Shown in pieces: positions 8,635 through 16,726 of a DNA stretch of 64,000 bases (position 1 is its first letter; every line of letters starts with the position of its first letter). The stretch is from positions 1-64,000 of the forward strand of contig NZ_BMOI01000016.1 of assembly GCF_014646995.1 (NCBI RefSeq). Direction: 5' to 3'. A program made the position numbers and the translations under genes. Source of the stretch: Curtobacterium luteum. Lineage in GTDB: Bacteria > Actinomycetota > Actinomycetes > Actinomycetales > Microbacteriaceae. The notes under the pieces are model-generated. The model saw only the letters and a list, made by a program, of their open reading frames with translations. It was not told where the DNA came from and did not search any database.

Positions 8635-9096
8635 ATGAGCCGCACTCCCACGATCGCAGGTTGGCGGGAGTGGGCCGCCCTCCCGGGCCTCGCGCTGCCG
8701 TGGATCAAGGTCAAGCTGGACACGGGCGCCCGGAGCTCGGCGCTGCACGCCTTCGACCTCGAGGAGCTGCCCGGCGAGCGGGTGCGCTTCTCGGTGCACC
8801 CGTGGCAGGACACCGACGCCGACGCGGTCACCGTCGAGTGCGACATCCACGACCGGCGGACGATCCGCAGCTCCACCGGGCACACCCAGGAGCGCATCGT
8901 CATCCTCACGCCGATCACCCTGCACGAGCAGACGGTCGACGCCGAGGTCACGCTGAGCAACCGCGACCAGATGGGCTTCCGGATGCTCGTCGGCCGCGAG
9001 GCGCTGCGGCAGGCCTTCCTCGTCGACCCGGCGCGGTCGTTCCTCGGCGGCCGTGCGCCGAAGGCGATCCGCCGGCGGAACCGCGGCCGGGCGTGA
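8635..9096 (+). CDS. RimB/RimK-associated retropepsin-like zinc/aspartate protease
   Basis: This 153-residue protein belongs to the family found fused to or next to RimK (ATP-dependent zinc protease/RimB, PF05618). The signature KLDTGARSSALHA places the catalytic DTGA near residue 25, as in retropepsins. RimB trims the polyglutamate tails built by RimK in Pseudomonas. The head-to-head arrangement with the ATP-grasp gene (71 bases apart) supports a writer/eraser pair. ATG 8635 follows AGGATGG and gives the standard length; an upstream in-frame extension would enter the shared promoter. Confidence 0.82.
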   Translation: MSRTPTIAGWREWAALPGLALPWIKVKLDTGARSSALHAFDLEELPGERVRFSVHPWQDTDADAVTVECDIHDRRTIRSSTGHTQERIVILTPITLHEQTVDAEVTLSNRDQMGFRMLVGREALRQAFLVDPARSFLGGRAPKAIRRRNRGRA

Positions 9097-10010
9097 CCCC
9101 GCCGGGACCGCGGCCGGGCGCGACGCCGACCGGACCGTCGCCGGCTGACGTGCTCGCCCGGTTCGTCGCGGCGGTGGACGACGAGGGGCTCGGCGCGTAC
9201 GGCGTGCACGTCCGGATCGGCGACGACGAGGTCGCGCACCGGTGGCGCAGCGACGACCGCGAGAACGTGTACTCCGTGTCGAAGGGGGTGTGCGCACTGG
9301 CCGTCGGGATCGCCGTCGACGAGGGATTGCTGACGCTCGACACGCGGGTCCCCGAGCTGCTCCCCGGCATCCGGCTCGGAGCGGGCGTCGAGCAGGTGAC
9401 CGTCCGGCACCTCCTGTCGATGACGAGTGGGATCGACTTCGCCTGGTTCGGCGACGAGCCGGTCCCGGGCGACGACCTCGCCGCGACCATGCTGGCCCTG
9501 CCCGCCGACGGGACGGGCGAACGTTTCCGCTACACCGACTCCGGCCCGTACGTGGCGATGCGCATCCTCGCGTCGGTCGTGGGCGACGTGCGCGACTGGC
9601 TGCTCCCACGGCTCTTCGGCCCGCTCGGCATCGACAACCCGCAGTGGCACCGCTGCCCGCTCGGCTTCGTCGTCGGCGGGAGCGGACTCGAGCTCCGGAC
9701 CTCCGAGCTCGCCCGGATCGGTCGGCTCCTGCGGGACCGCGGCTCGTTCGACGGACGGCAGCTCGTGTCTGCGGCTTGGATCGACGCGATGCACGCGGAC
9801 TGGGTCGAGGTCAGCAGCGACGGCCCGTTCCGCCGGTACGGCCTCGCGGTCTGGGACGGGCCGGGCGACGCCTGGCGGCTCGACGGGCGCTACGGGCAGT
9901 ACGTCGTCGTCGACCAGGCGCGCGACGCCGTCGTCACGATCACCGCGCACGAGGAGTCGGCCGACCACCGGCTCGCCGAGCTCGCGGTGTCGACACTCGC
10001 CCCGCGCTGA
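9093..10010 (+). CDS. Serine hydrolase, beta-lactamase/penicillin-binding fold
   Basis: This 305-residue protein carries the SxxK nucleophile motif (SVSK), the YxS-type second motif (YTDSG) and the late segment GRYGQYVVVDQ typical of class-C-beta-lactamase-like esterases and peptidases. There is no signal peptide, so it is probably cytoplasmic and not a true beta-lactamase. The GTG start overlaps the TGA of the RimB-like gene (GTGA), indicating coupling. The first 20 residues are Pro/Gly-rich. Substrate unknown. Confidence 0.75.
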   Translation: MTPPGPRPGATPTGPSPADVLARFVAAVDDEGLGAYGVHVRIGDDEVAHRWRSDDRENVYSVSKGVCALAVGIAVDEGLLTLDTRVPELLPGIRLGAGVEQVTVRHLLSMTSGIDFAWFGDEPVPGDDLAATMLALPADGTGERFRYTDSGPYVAMRILASVVGDVRDWLLPRLFGPLGIDNPQWHRCPLGFVVGGSGLELRTSELARIGRLLRDRGSFDGRQLVSAAWIDAMHADWVEVSSDGPFRRYGLAVWDGPGDAWRLDGRYGQYVVVDQARDAVVTITAHEESADHRLAELAVSTLAPR

Positions 10011-10044
10011 GCTCCCGACCGGAGCACGTTCCCCGTCCGGTACC

Positions 10045-10092
10045 TGGCAGTCCTGGTTCGTCGGACCCGGGGATCGCGAACCGGAACTGCCA
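10045..10092. terminator. Imperfect hairpin after the serine hydrolase
   Basis: The arms 10045-10060 and 10077-10092 pair over 16 positions with two mismatches around a 16-base loop, 35 bases after the stop at 10010. It differs in sequence from the GGAGGC hairpins. Confidence 0.45.
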
Positions 10093-10336
10093 CCGATCGA
10101 GCGGAACGTCGGCGCTAGCGTGCCGGGGACCGCCGCGTCCGTCACCGCCGCCCACCGCCGCGCGTCCGCCCGGCACGTCCCCCACGGCCGCACGCCCGCC
10201 TGCCGCGTCGGTCTCCGCCGCGTCGGTCTCCGCCGCGTGCACCGTCCCGCGCACACCGCTGCGTGACACTGCGTGACGCGGGCCGTTCCCCGTCGCCGGC
10301 GACGTGCCTACGCTCCACGCACCGGCATCGCTGCCG

Positions 10337-10400
10337 GACCCGACCCGACTCGATCCGACCCGACCCGACCCGACCCGACCCCGACCCGAACCGACCCGAG
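10337..10400 (+). repeat. Pentanucleotide (CCGAC) microsatellite in a leader
   Basis: About a dozen CCGAC units run in tandem with a few single-base variants (ACTCGAT, CCCCGAC, CCGAA) and end at the ribosome site of the AhpC-like gene, 10 bases before its GTG. A 5-base unit in a leader can change length by slippage and so alter promoter or RBS spacing. Confidence 0.8.
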
Positions 10401-10410
10401 GAGCCCCACC

Positions 10411-11082
10411 GTGACCGACCAGACCATCGCCCGCCAGGTGGACGAGTTCAACGAGGGCTTCACCGCCCAGATCGGCCCGGAGCTCTCCGCGGTGTTCGAC
10501 GGCGAGCAGCGCGACCTCCGCGACGCCGGCGTCCCGGACGGCGTCCTCACCGAGGGCGACACCGCGCCGGACGCCCCGCTGGTGACCCCGACCGGTGCCA
10601 CGACGTCGCTCGCCGAGGTCCGCGGGACCACGCCCACGGTCCTCGTCTTCTACCGCGGAGCCTGGTGCCCCTACTGCAACATCACGTTGCGCACCTACCA
10701 GCAGGAGCTCCTCCCGGCGCTGCAGGAGCGCGGCGTGCAGCTCGTGGCCGTGTCGCCGCAGACCCCCGAGGGCGCGGAGCAGTCGATCGCGAACGGCGAG
10801 CTCGCGTTCCCGGTGCTGACCGACCTGGAGAACGTCCTCGCAGGCCGCTTCGGGATCGTGACGGAGCCGAGTGCAGCCGCCCGTGGCGCACACACGCAGC
10901 TCGGGTTCGACGTGGCCGACAGCAACGCGGACGCCACGGCGGCGATCCCGTTCCCGTCGGTGTTCGTGATCGACGCGGGCGGCACGGTCCGGTTCGCGGA
11001 CGTGCACGTGGACTACACGACCCGCACCGAGGTGGCGACGGTCGTCGCCGCGGTCGACGACCTCCTGGTCGCGTCCCGCTGA
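10411..11082 (+). CDS. AhpC/TSA-type thioredoxin-fold peroxiredoxin
   Basis: This 223-residue protein has the redox motif YRGAWCPYCNITLR near residue 88, a CxxC in place of the single peroxidatic Cys of classic AhpC, as in the AhpC/TSA-like proteins of actinobacteria and cyanobacteria. An N-terminal helical region of about 50 residues precedes the thioredoxin fold. It probably reduces peroxides in the cytoplasm. The GTG at 10411 follows GAGGAGCCCCACC. It stands alone, preceded by the CCGAC repeat and followed by a hairpin. Confidence 0.8.
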   Translation: MTDQTIARQVDEFNEGFTAQIGPELSAVFDGEQRDLRDAGVPDGVLTEGDTAPDAPLVTPTGATTSLAEVRGTTPTVLVFYRGAWCPYCNITLRTYQQELLPALQERGVQLVAVSPQTPEGAEQSIANGELAFPVLTDLENVLAGRFGIVTEPSAAARGAHTQLGFDVADSNADATAAIPFPSVFVIDAGGTVRFADVHVDYTTRTEVATVVAAVDDLLVASR

Positions 11083-11113
11083 CGCGGACGGGTCGCGCCG
11101 CGGGGACCTGCCT

Positions 11114-11161
11114 GGAGGCGCGGCCCGGGTGACGCGCGTGGCGGACGCGGGGCGGGCCTCC
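11114..11161. terminator. GGAGGC-type hairpin between convergent genes
   Basis: GGAGGC (11114-11119) and GCCTCC (11156-11161) form the outer arms, with further GC pairing inside. It lies between the converging AhpC-like and esterase genes and may stop both transcripts. Confidence 0.55.
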
Positions 11162-11176
11162 CGTCCGGCACCTGGG

Positions 11177-12067
11177 TCAGGCGTGCAGGTGCCGCGCGAG
11201 GAACGCGATCTGCTGCGGGGCCATGCGTCGCCAGAAGGCGTTGTCGTGCGCACCCGGTTCGAACCCGCCGGCCGGCGTCGTGGTGAACCCGTCGACGTAG
11301 GTCCGGACGGCGGGCTCGAACCCGTCACCGGTGCCGACGTCGATCCGGACCGCGACACCGTCGAGCTCGTGCTGGCGTCCGATGACCGTGTTCGCGCGGA
11401 AGTCCTCGGCGTCGTCGAAGGCACCGCGGGCGGTTTCGCCCGCACTCGTCCAGAGCGCCGGGCTCAGGGCGGCGACCGCCCGGACCTTCCTCGGCCCGAG
11501 GAGGCCCCCGAAGCGGAGCGCACCGTACCCGCCCATGGAGTTGCCGGTGAAGGCGAGGCGGCCGGTGTCGAAGCCGCGCTGCTCGAGCATCGGGACGAAC
11601 TCGTCGAGCACCATCGCGCCCGGGTCGTCGCCGTCCGCGCGCCGGTGCCAGTAGCGGTTGCCGCCGTCGACGCCCGCGACCGCGAACGGCGCCCCGCCAC
11701 GCGCGACGTGCTGGGCGAGGAAGCGCTCGTAGCCGAGGCCGTTCCCGAAGAACGTGCGGTGCGATCCGCCGTACCCGTGGAGGGCGACGGCGATCGGCAG
11801 CGGGCGGTCGGACTGCGGCGCGGCGATGGTCCAGCCGACGGTGCGGCCGCCACGCGCTCGGGAGACGAACGATCCGGAGGTCGTCGGCACGGGCGTCACA
11901 TCGGGGATGTGGCCGGGCTCGCCGTCCAGTCCGAGGGTCCGGTACATGGTGGAGCGTCCCGGGAGCCAGCGGAGGTCGACGGCCTCGGCGACCGCGACCG
12001 CGGCCACCACCGCTCCACCGCCGACGATGAGGGCACGGCGGGTGACTCTGGACCTGGTCGGGTGCAC
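11177..12067 (-). CDS. Tat-exported esterase, alpha/beta hydrolase (esterase D type)
   Basis: This 296-residue protein starts with a twin-arginine signal (RVTRRALIVGGGAVVAAVAV), so it is predicted to be exported folded. The catalytic domain has HGYGGSHRTFF at the oxyanion loop, the nucleophile elbow GNSMGGYGALRFG and a late His in GAHDNAFWRR, as in the esterase D/S-formylglutathione hydrolase group and mycolyltransferase-like proteins. The start is a GTG at 12067. Substrate unknown; an acyl ester at the cell surface is likely. Confidence 0.8.
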   Translation of the reverse strand: MHPTRSRVTRRALIVGGGAVVAAVAVAEAVDLRWLPGRSTMYRTLGLDGEPGHIPDVTPVPTTSGSFVSRARGGRTVGWTIAAPQSDRPLPIAVALHGYGGSHRTFFGNGLGYERFLAQHVARGGAPFAVAGVDGGNRYWHRRADGDDPGAMVLDEFVPMLEQRGFDTGRLAFTGNSMGGYGALRFGGLLGPRKVRAVAALSPALWTSAGETARGAFDDAEDFRANTVIGRQHELDGVAVRIDVGTGDGFEPAVRTYVDGFTTTPAGGFEPGAHDNAFWRRMAPQQIAFLARHLHA

Positions 12068-12108
12068 GTCCGCAGCGTAGCGAGCAGCAGCGCGGAGGTG
12101 AGCGGTGT

Positions 12109-12429
12109 TCAGCCGGGTGTTCCGTGTGAGGTCGTGCAGGTGGTCGCCGCGAGGTGGGCACGGACCACCGCGTCCGCGACCGTCCGCGCCGTGGCCGTCC
12201 CGGTCCGCTGGTCCCGGAGCCGCATCGCGAGGGCGCCGGAGACGACGAGGAGCAGGTCCTCGGCGAGCGCTGCCGCGTCCGCTGGTCCGACGAGCGGTAC
12301 GACGGCGACGGTGAGCCGGCTGCGGAGCGTGTCGGTCTCGCGGGCGAGGACCCGCCCGACCTCCTCGGGGGCGTCGGCGTACTCGGCGGCGGTGCAGAGA
12401 TCGCCCCCGAGCGGTCCGCGACGGGGACG
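12109..12429 (-). pseudogene. TetR-family regulator remnant (C-terminal half)
   Basis: The frame from 12429 down to the TGA at 12109-12111 encodes about 106 residues resembling a TetR C-terminal ligand domain (CTAAEYADAPEEVGRVL; ALAEDLLLVVSGALAMRLRD). There is no helix-turn-helix, no start codon, and an in-frame TGA at 12430-12432. It abuts, back to back, a fragment of an MFS transporter on the other strand. The layout is that of a divergent tetR-transporter pair whose facing 5' halves and shared promoter were deleted. Confidence 0.65.
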
Positions 12430-12624
12430 TCAGTCCTGTTCGTCGTGCTCGTGCTCGGACAGGCCGTCGGGGCCGCGGGGCTCGGGGGCCTCGTCGACGG
12501 CCTCGGTCCGGCGACGACGTTCGCGCTCGCGGCCGTCGTGACGGCGGCGTGCGCAGCCCTCGCCGTGCGGCGACGGCGGTCAGAGGACCGGTCGGAGCTC
12601 GACCTTCCGGTTGCAGGCTCGTGA
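12421..12624 (+). pseudogene. MFS transporter remnant (last two membrane segments)
   Basis: The frame encodes about 67 residues with two hydrophobic stretches separated by a short loop (VVLVLGQAVGAAGLGG; TTFALAAVVTAACAALAV) and a basic tail (RRRRS), as at an MFS C-terminus. No start or upstream membrane segments exist; upstream the same frame is nonsense opposite the TetR remnant. Its end overlaps the convergent YciI gene by 45 bases. Confidence 0.6.
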
Positions 12625-12924
12625 CGCCTCCGTCGCGGTCCTGAGCGCGGTCTCGGCGTCGGGCAGCTCGAGCACCCAGAAGCCGGCGACGTACTCGGCG
12701 GCGTCGAGGACCGGCCCGGGACGGACGACCGGCTCGTCCCCGCGCGCGTCCACCACGGTCGCGTCCGACGGTGCCGCGAGTCCGACGGCGAGGACGATGC
12801 TCCCGTCGCGGTCGAGTCGCTCGTTGAGCGCGTCGACCGCCGCTGCCTCCGCCTCGGTCGCGGACGCGGTCCGACCGATCGTCGCTGCCTGGCCGTCGTC
12901 GATGACGTTGACGAGGAACCGCAT
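12580..12924 (-). CDS. YciI-like family protein
   Basis: This 114-residue protein begins MRFLVNVIDDGQA and has the ferredoxin-like YciI layout: a short beta strand, an acidic helix with a variable loop, and a conserved GFWVLELPDAETAL segment near residue 80. Actinobacteria commonly carry such proteins next to sigma factors or regulators; their role is unknown. ATG 12924 has GGGAGGCACG upstream. The frame extends further upstream without a good start, and that extension would overlap the histidine kinase. Confidence 0.75.
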   Translation of the reverse strand: MRFLVNVIDDGQAATIGRTASATEAEAAAVDALNERLDRDGSIVLAVGLAAPSDATVVDARGDEPVVRPGPVLDAAEYVAGFWVLELPDAETALRTATEASRACNRKVELRPVL

Positions 12925-12993
12925 CGTGCCTCCCTGCTCCGTTGCCGTGGAGACTAATCCCGCCCGGTGCCGGCCGTTCGGTACCGTGGTGGC

Positions 12994-14337
12994 ATGGGGG
13001 CGATGACGGGTTCGTGGTCGCGGCCGCCGGACACCGCGTGGTCGCGACCGCCGGACACCGCGTGGTCGCGCTTGCCGGTCGGGCGGCGGGAGTGGCGGCA
13101 GGACGTGCTGCTGGCGGCGGTGCTCGCGGTCGGGATGGCGATCACCACCGTGCTGTACGGGGCGTCCGGTGCGTACGACGACGACCAGGCCGCGTGGTGG
13201 GTGTCCGCGCTCATGGTGCTCGCGAACACGGTACCGATCGCGTTCCGGCGGCGGTGGCCGATGACCGCGCTCGTGGTCGTCGCGCTCGCCTTCGTGGGGA
13301 TGCAGCTGCTGCACGTGCCGGAGCTCTTCGTCGTCAACTTCACGCTCTTCATCGGGATCTACACAGTGGGCGCCTGGTGCTCCGACCGGTTCCGCTCCGA
13401 GGCCGTGCGGTGGGTGGTGATCGGCGGCATGTTCGCGTGGCTGTTCCTCGCGATCGTCTTCGGCTGGTCGATGCCGACCTCGCTGCCGAACGACGACGGT
13501 GCCGTCATCCCGCCGTACATCGCGTACTCGCTGCTCAACGTGCTCATCAACGTCGTCTACTTCGGGGCCGCCTGGTACGCGGGCAACCGGGCGTGGGGCG
13601 CTGCGGTCGCCCGGCACGAACTCGACGTCCGCACCGCTGAGCTCGCCGCCGAGCGCGAGCGGTCGGCGGCGCAGGCGGTCACGCTCGAGCGACTGCGGAT
13701 CGCGCGGGAGCTCCACGACGTCGTCGCGCACCACGTGGCGCTCATGGGCGTGCAGGCCGGAGCCGCACGACGGGTGATCGGCAGCGATCCCGGGCAGGCC
13801 ACCGCGTCGCTCGGCGTGGTGGAGCAGAGCGCCCGCACCGCGGTGGAGGAACTCCGGCGGATGCTCGGCACCCTGCGCGACGGCGACGGCCACGGCCACG
13901 GCCACGGCAGCACGACCGGATCCGCCGCGGGGGCCGACGGGGACGCGCCGAGCACGGAGGGCATCGGCCGCATCGCCGAGGTCGTCGAGGCGGCCCGCAC
14001 CGCCGGGCACCCCGCCGAGTGGTCGGTCGTCGGCGACGAGCGTCCCGTCCCGCCGACGGTCGCCTCGGTTGCCTTCCGCGTCGCCCAGGAGGCCGTGACG
14101 AACGTGCTCAAGCACGCCGGGCAGAACGCACGGGCCGACGTCCGCGTGCGCTACCTGACGGACGCGCTCGAGGTCGAGGTGGCCGACGACGGCCGCGGCG
14201 GTGTCCGGGACACCACCGGCAGCGGGCTCGGCCACGTCGGGATGCGCGAACGGGTCGCCGCGGTCGGCGGTACCGTCGAGATCGGGCCGCGCACCCGGGG
14301 AGGGTACCTGGTGCGGGCATGGCTGCCGACGACCTGA
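12994..14337 (+). CDS. Sensor histidine kinase (NarL/DesK type)
   Basis: This 447-residue kinase has four to six hydrophobic segments in residues 35-195, a HisKA_3 dimerisation domain with the phospho-acceptor His in RELHDVVAHHVALMG and an ATPase domain (QEAVTNVLKHAG; VADDGRGG; GLGHVGMRERV). It signals to the response regulator that overlaps it by 19 bases. The N-terminus has an 8-residue tandem repeat (WSRPPDTA) before the first membrane segment, and a Gly-His run (HGHGHG) sits near residue 300. ATG 12994 or ATG 13003 are both possible starts. Stimulus unknown. Confidence 0.88.
   Translation: MGAMTGSWSRPPDTAWSRPPDTAWSRLPVGRREWRQDVLLAAVLAVGMAITTVLYGASGAYDDDQAAWWVSALMVLANTVPIAFRRRWPMTALVVVALAFVGMQLLHVPELFVVNFTLFIGIYTVGAWCSDRFRSEAVRWVVIGGMFAWLFLAIVFGWSMPTSLPNDDGAVIPPYIAYSLLNVLINVVYFGAAWYAGNRAWGAAVARHELDVRTAELAAERERSAAQAVTLERLRIARELHDVVAHHVALMGVQAGAARRVIGSDPGQATASLGVVEQSARTAVEELRRMLGTLRDGDGHGHGHGSTTGSAAGADGDAPSTEGIGRIAEVVEAARTAGHPAEWSVVGDERPVPPTVASVAFRVAQEAVTNVLKHAGQNARADVRVRYLTDALEVEVADDGRGGVRDTTGSGLGHVGMRERVAAVGGTVEIGPRTRGGYLVRAWLPTT
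13015..13077 (+). repeat. 24-base in-frame tandem repeat in the kinase N-terminus
   Basis: A 24-base unit beginning TGGTCGCG occurs twice almost perfectly and a third time partially, encoding WSRPPDTA-WSRPPDTA-WSRLP ahead of the first membrane segment. Confidence 0.8.
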
Positions 14338-15002
14338 CCATCGTGCTGGCGGACGACCAGGAGCTCGTCCGGGCCGGCTTCCGGGTGATCCTCGAGTCGG
14401 AACCCGGGCTGCGGGTGGTGGGCGAAGCGGCGGACGGTGCGCAGGCCGTCGACGCGGTCGTGCGGCTCCGTCCGGACGTGGTCTGCCTCGACGTGCAGAT
14501 GCCCGGCGTCGACGGACTCGAGGCCGCTCGGCGGATCGCGGCGCTCGACGACCCGCCCGCGGTGCTCGTGCTGACCACGTTCGACCACGATGACGCCCTC
14601 TTCCAGGCGCTCGAAGCGGGGGCGAGCGGGTTCCTGCTGAAGAACGCCTCCCCCGAGCGACTGATCGAGGCAGTCCGGACCGTCGCCGCCGGGGACGCCC
14701 TGCTCGCCCCCGACGTGACGCGCCGGGTCATCAGCCGGGCCACCGCCACACCCGCACTCGGGTCCTCCCGACGCCCGGTTGCTTCCGCTTCCGCCGCCGT
14801 CACCGCGGCCGGGCTCACCGAGCGCGAGACCGAGGTGCTGCGCCTGCTCGCGCGGGGACTCAGCAACGCCGAGATCGCCCGCGAGCTGTTCGTCGGCGAC
14901 GCCACGGTCAAGACGCACGTGTCGAACGTGCTGCAGAAGCTCGCGCTGCGGGACCGGATCCAGGCGGTGGTCTGGGCGTTCGAGCAGGGCGTCGCGGGCT
15001 AG
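14319..15002 (+). CDS. LuxR/NarL-family response regulator
   Basis: This 227-residue regulator has a receiver domain (acidic pocket ADDQE, phospho-Asp in VVCLDVQMPGVDG, Lys in FLLKNASPE) and a C-terminal LuxR helix-turn-helix (LTERETEVLRLLARGLSNAE; VKTHVSNVLQKL). It overlaps the kinase gene by 19 bases, so the two form a two-component system. The linker (residues 133-160) is Ala/Ser-rich. The divergent-facing LCP gene and the ABC exporter nearby are possible but unproven targets. Confidence 0.9.
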   Translation: MAADDLTIVLADDQELVRAGFRVILESEPGLRVVGEAADGAQAVDAVVRLRPDVVCLDVQMPGVDGLEAARRIAALDDPPAVLVLTTFDHDDALFQALEAGASGFLLKNASPERLIEAVRTVAAGDALLAPDVTRRVISRATATPALGSSRRPVASASAAVTAAGLTERETEVLRLLARGLSNAEIARELFVGDATVKTHVSNVLQKLALRDRIQAVVWAFEQGVAG

Positions 15003-15018
15003 CCCGGGCGACCCGGGC

Positions 15019-16521
15019 TCAGCCGTCGCGCTTCGCGCAGGTCACGGTGTCCGCGCTCTGCCCGGACACGATGTCCGGCAGCGGCGAGGACGTCCGAGTC
15101 GGCGTCCCGGTCGCGCCGGGGGTGCCGGCGGACGCAGAGCCCGTCGGACCGGCCGTCGTCCCACCACCGGGAGCGACCGTCGACGTCGGCGTCGGCGCCG
15201 CAGAGCTGCTCGCCGACGGCGACGCGCTCGCCGACGGGTCGCGGACCGCCGAACGCCCGAGGCTGCCGGAGCCGAGGACGACGGGTTCGTTCGCCTGGAG
15301 CACGGCGTCGAGCTGTGCTGCCGCCTCGTCGGCGACGACCACACGGTTGGGATCCGTCGGGTCGTCGACGACGGGGTACTGCACGAACACCATCTCCGAC
15401 AGCCCGACGTTCTGCACGGCGAGGGCCATGCGTGCCAGCGTCGTCGCGTCGGCGAGCGTGTCGGACAGGGTCATGTGCTTGGCGGCGGTCTCCGCGAGCC
15501 GCAGCACCCGCGCCGGGTTCGTGAGGGTGCCCGCCGACACCGATTGCCGGGCGAGCGCGGACATGAAGGTCTGCTGGTTGCTGATCCGGCCGAGGTCGCT
15601 CGCGTCGCCGACGCCGTGACGGGAGCGCAGGAACGCGGCCGCTTGGGCGCCGGAGAGCTCCCGGACGCCGGCGGGCAGGTCGAGCGCCGGCGTCACGTCG
15701 TCGTCGACGATCGGGGTGGCGAGACAGACGTCCACGCCCCCGACCGCGTCGGCCATCGCGACGACGCCGTCGAACGTGATCATGCCGGCGTAGGGGATCT
15801 GCAGCCCGGTGAGGTCCTCGATGGTCTTCGCGACGCACCCGAGTCCGTGCTGCTCGCCGCCGCGCGACAGGGCGGTGTTGAGCATCGCCGCATCGGTCGC
15901 CGGGGTCACGGAGCCGTTGTCGTTCGTGCACGCCGGGATCGGGATGACGAGGTCACGGGGGAAGCTGACGACCGCCATGTTCGTGTGGTCGGCCGAGATG
16001 TGCACGAGCAGTGTCGTGTCGTTGTTGCCGACACCCGAGCTGGCCCGGCGGTTGGCCGCGTCGTCGAACCCGGCACCCTGTCCGTCCCGGGTGTCGGTGG
16101 CGACCAGGAGCATGTTGACCTCGCCGGACTGCGCGGTGAGCTCGGGCGCGGGCTTGGCGGTCGTCCCCGGCATCGCGAGCGACACCGGCGGCTTGGCCGT
16201 GCGCACGACCTGCCACGACGCGATCGCCGCGACGGAGCTGGCGCCGAGGACTGCCACGGCGGCTGCGATCGCCAGGGTGCGCGCTGCGAAGCCGAGCGGG
16301 CTCCGGGTGCGGAGCCGGCCGTGCCGCACGACACCGGGTCGGTGTTCAGCGGTCTCCGCCCGCGGCAACCCGGTGGCCGCGCCGGCGGCGGTGGCCGCAC
16401 CGGCGGCGGTCGCCGCACCGTCGACGGTGGCCGCACCGGCGACGGTGTCCTGACCGTCCGCTCCCGGCTCCGGCCCGTCCGAACGCTCCGGCCCGTCCGC
16501 CCCCTGTACTGCGTCGCCCAC
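15019..16521 (-). CDS. LytR-CpsA-Psr (LCP) family glycopolymer transferase
   Basis: This 500-residue protein has a Gly/Ala-rich cytoplasmic N-terminus of about 85 residues, one membrane segment (about 90-110) and an extracellular LCP domain with VATDTRDG, VVSFPRDLVIPIP, DAVGGVDVCL and FLRSRHGVGDASDLGRISNQQ. LCP enzymes attach teichoic acid-like or arabinogalactan polymers to peptidoglycan. A LytR-C-like region and a Ser/Pro/Thr-rich stalk follow (ASASPSASSSAAPTPT). GTG 16521 is preceded by CGAGGGGACGACC and excludes a long spurious extension. It converges with the response regulator, leaving 16 bases between stops. Confidence 0.87.
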   Translation of the reverse strand: MGDAVQGADGPERSDGPEPGADGQDTVAGAATVDGAATAAGAATAAGAATGLPRAETAEHRPGVVRHGRLRTRSPLGFAARTLAIAAAVAVLGASSVAAIASWQVVRTAKPPVSLAMPGTTAKPAPELTAQSGEVNMLLVATDTRDGQGAGFDDAANRRASSGVGNNDTTLLVHISADHTNMAVVSFPRDLVIPIPACTNDNGSVTPATDAAMLNTALSRGGEQHGLGCVAKTIEDLTGLQIPYAGMITFDGVVAMADAVGGVDVCLATPIVDDDVTPALDLPAGVRELSGAQAAAFLRSRHGVGDASDLGRISNQQTFMSALARQSVSAGTLTNPARVLRLAETAAKHMTLSDTLADATTLARMALAVQNVGLSEMVFVQYPVVDDPTDPNRVVVADEAAAQLDAVLQANEPVVLGSGSLGRSAVRDPSASASPSASSSAAPTPTSTVAPGGGTTAGPTGSASAGTPGATGTPTRTSSPLPDIVSGQSADTVTCAKRDG

Positions 16522-16726
16522 GGTCGTCCCCTCGGTGTTCCCGGGCTCTTCGGCACCGATCGCCGCATCGTATCCAGGACCGCCCCGGAACCGCTGTGAC
16601 CGCCCCACTCCCCCGCGTGGAGGAGGCGACCACACCGGAACACCCGCCGACAGCCGGAGGTGGGCCGTGCCTCCCGGCCGTAGCGTCGGGGTGTCGGCGA
16701 GGTGCGCCGACGGGAGGGGACCAGCG

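Larger units (their letters stand above)
10011..10410. other. 400-base intergenic region with hairpin and CCGAC repeat
   Basis: No convincing gene is seen. An imperfect 16-base inverted repeat lies at 10045-10092 (TGGCAGTCCTGGTTCG / CGAACCGGAACTGCCA) and probably ends the serine hydrolase transcript. A 15-base direct repeat (CGCGTCGGTCTCCGC) occurs twice near 10203-10237. A CCGAC microsatellite fills 10337-10400, just upstream of the AhpC-like gene. Confidence 0.6.

Noticed and set aside
9093-10010. True beta-lactamase resistance gene
   Set aside because: SxxK and YxS motifs are present but there is no signal peptide and no KTG-type box typical of secreted beta-lactamases; a cytoplasmic serine hydrolase is more likely.
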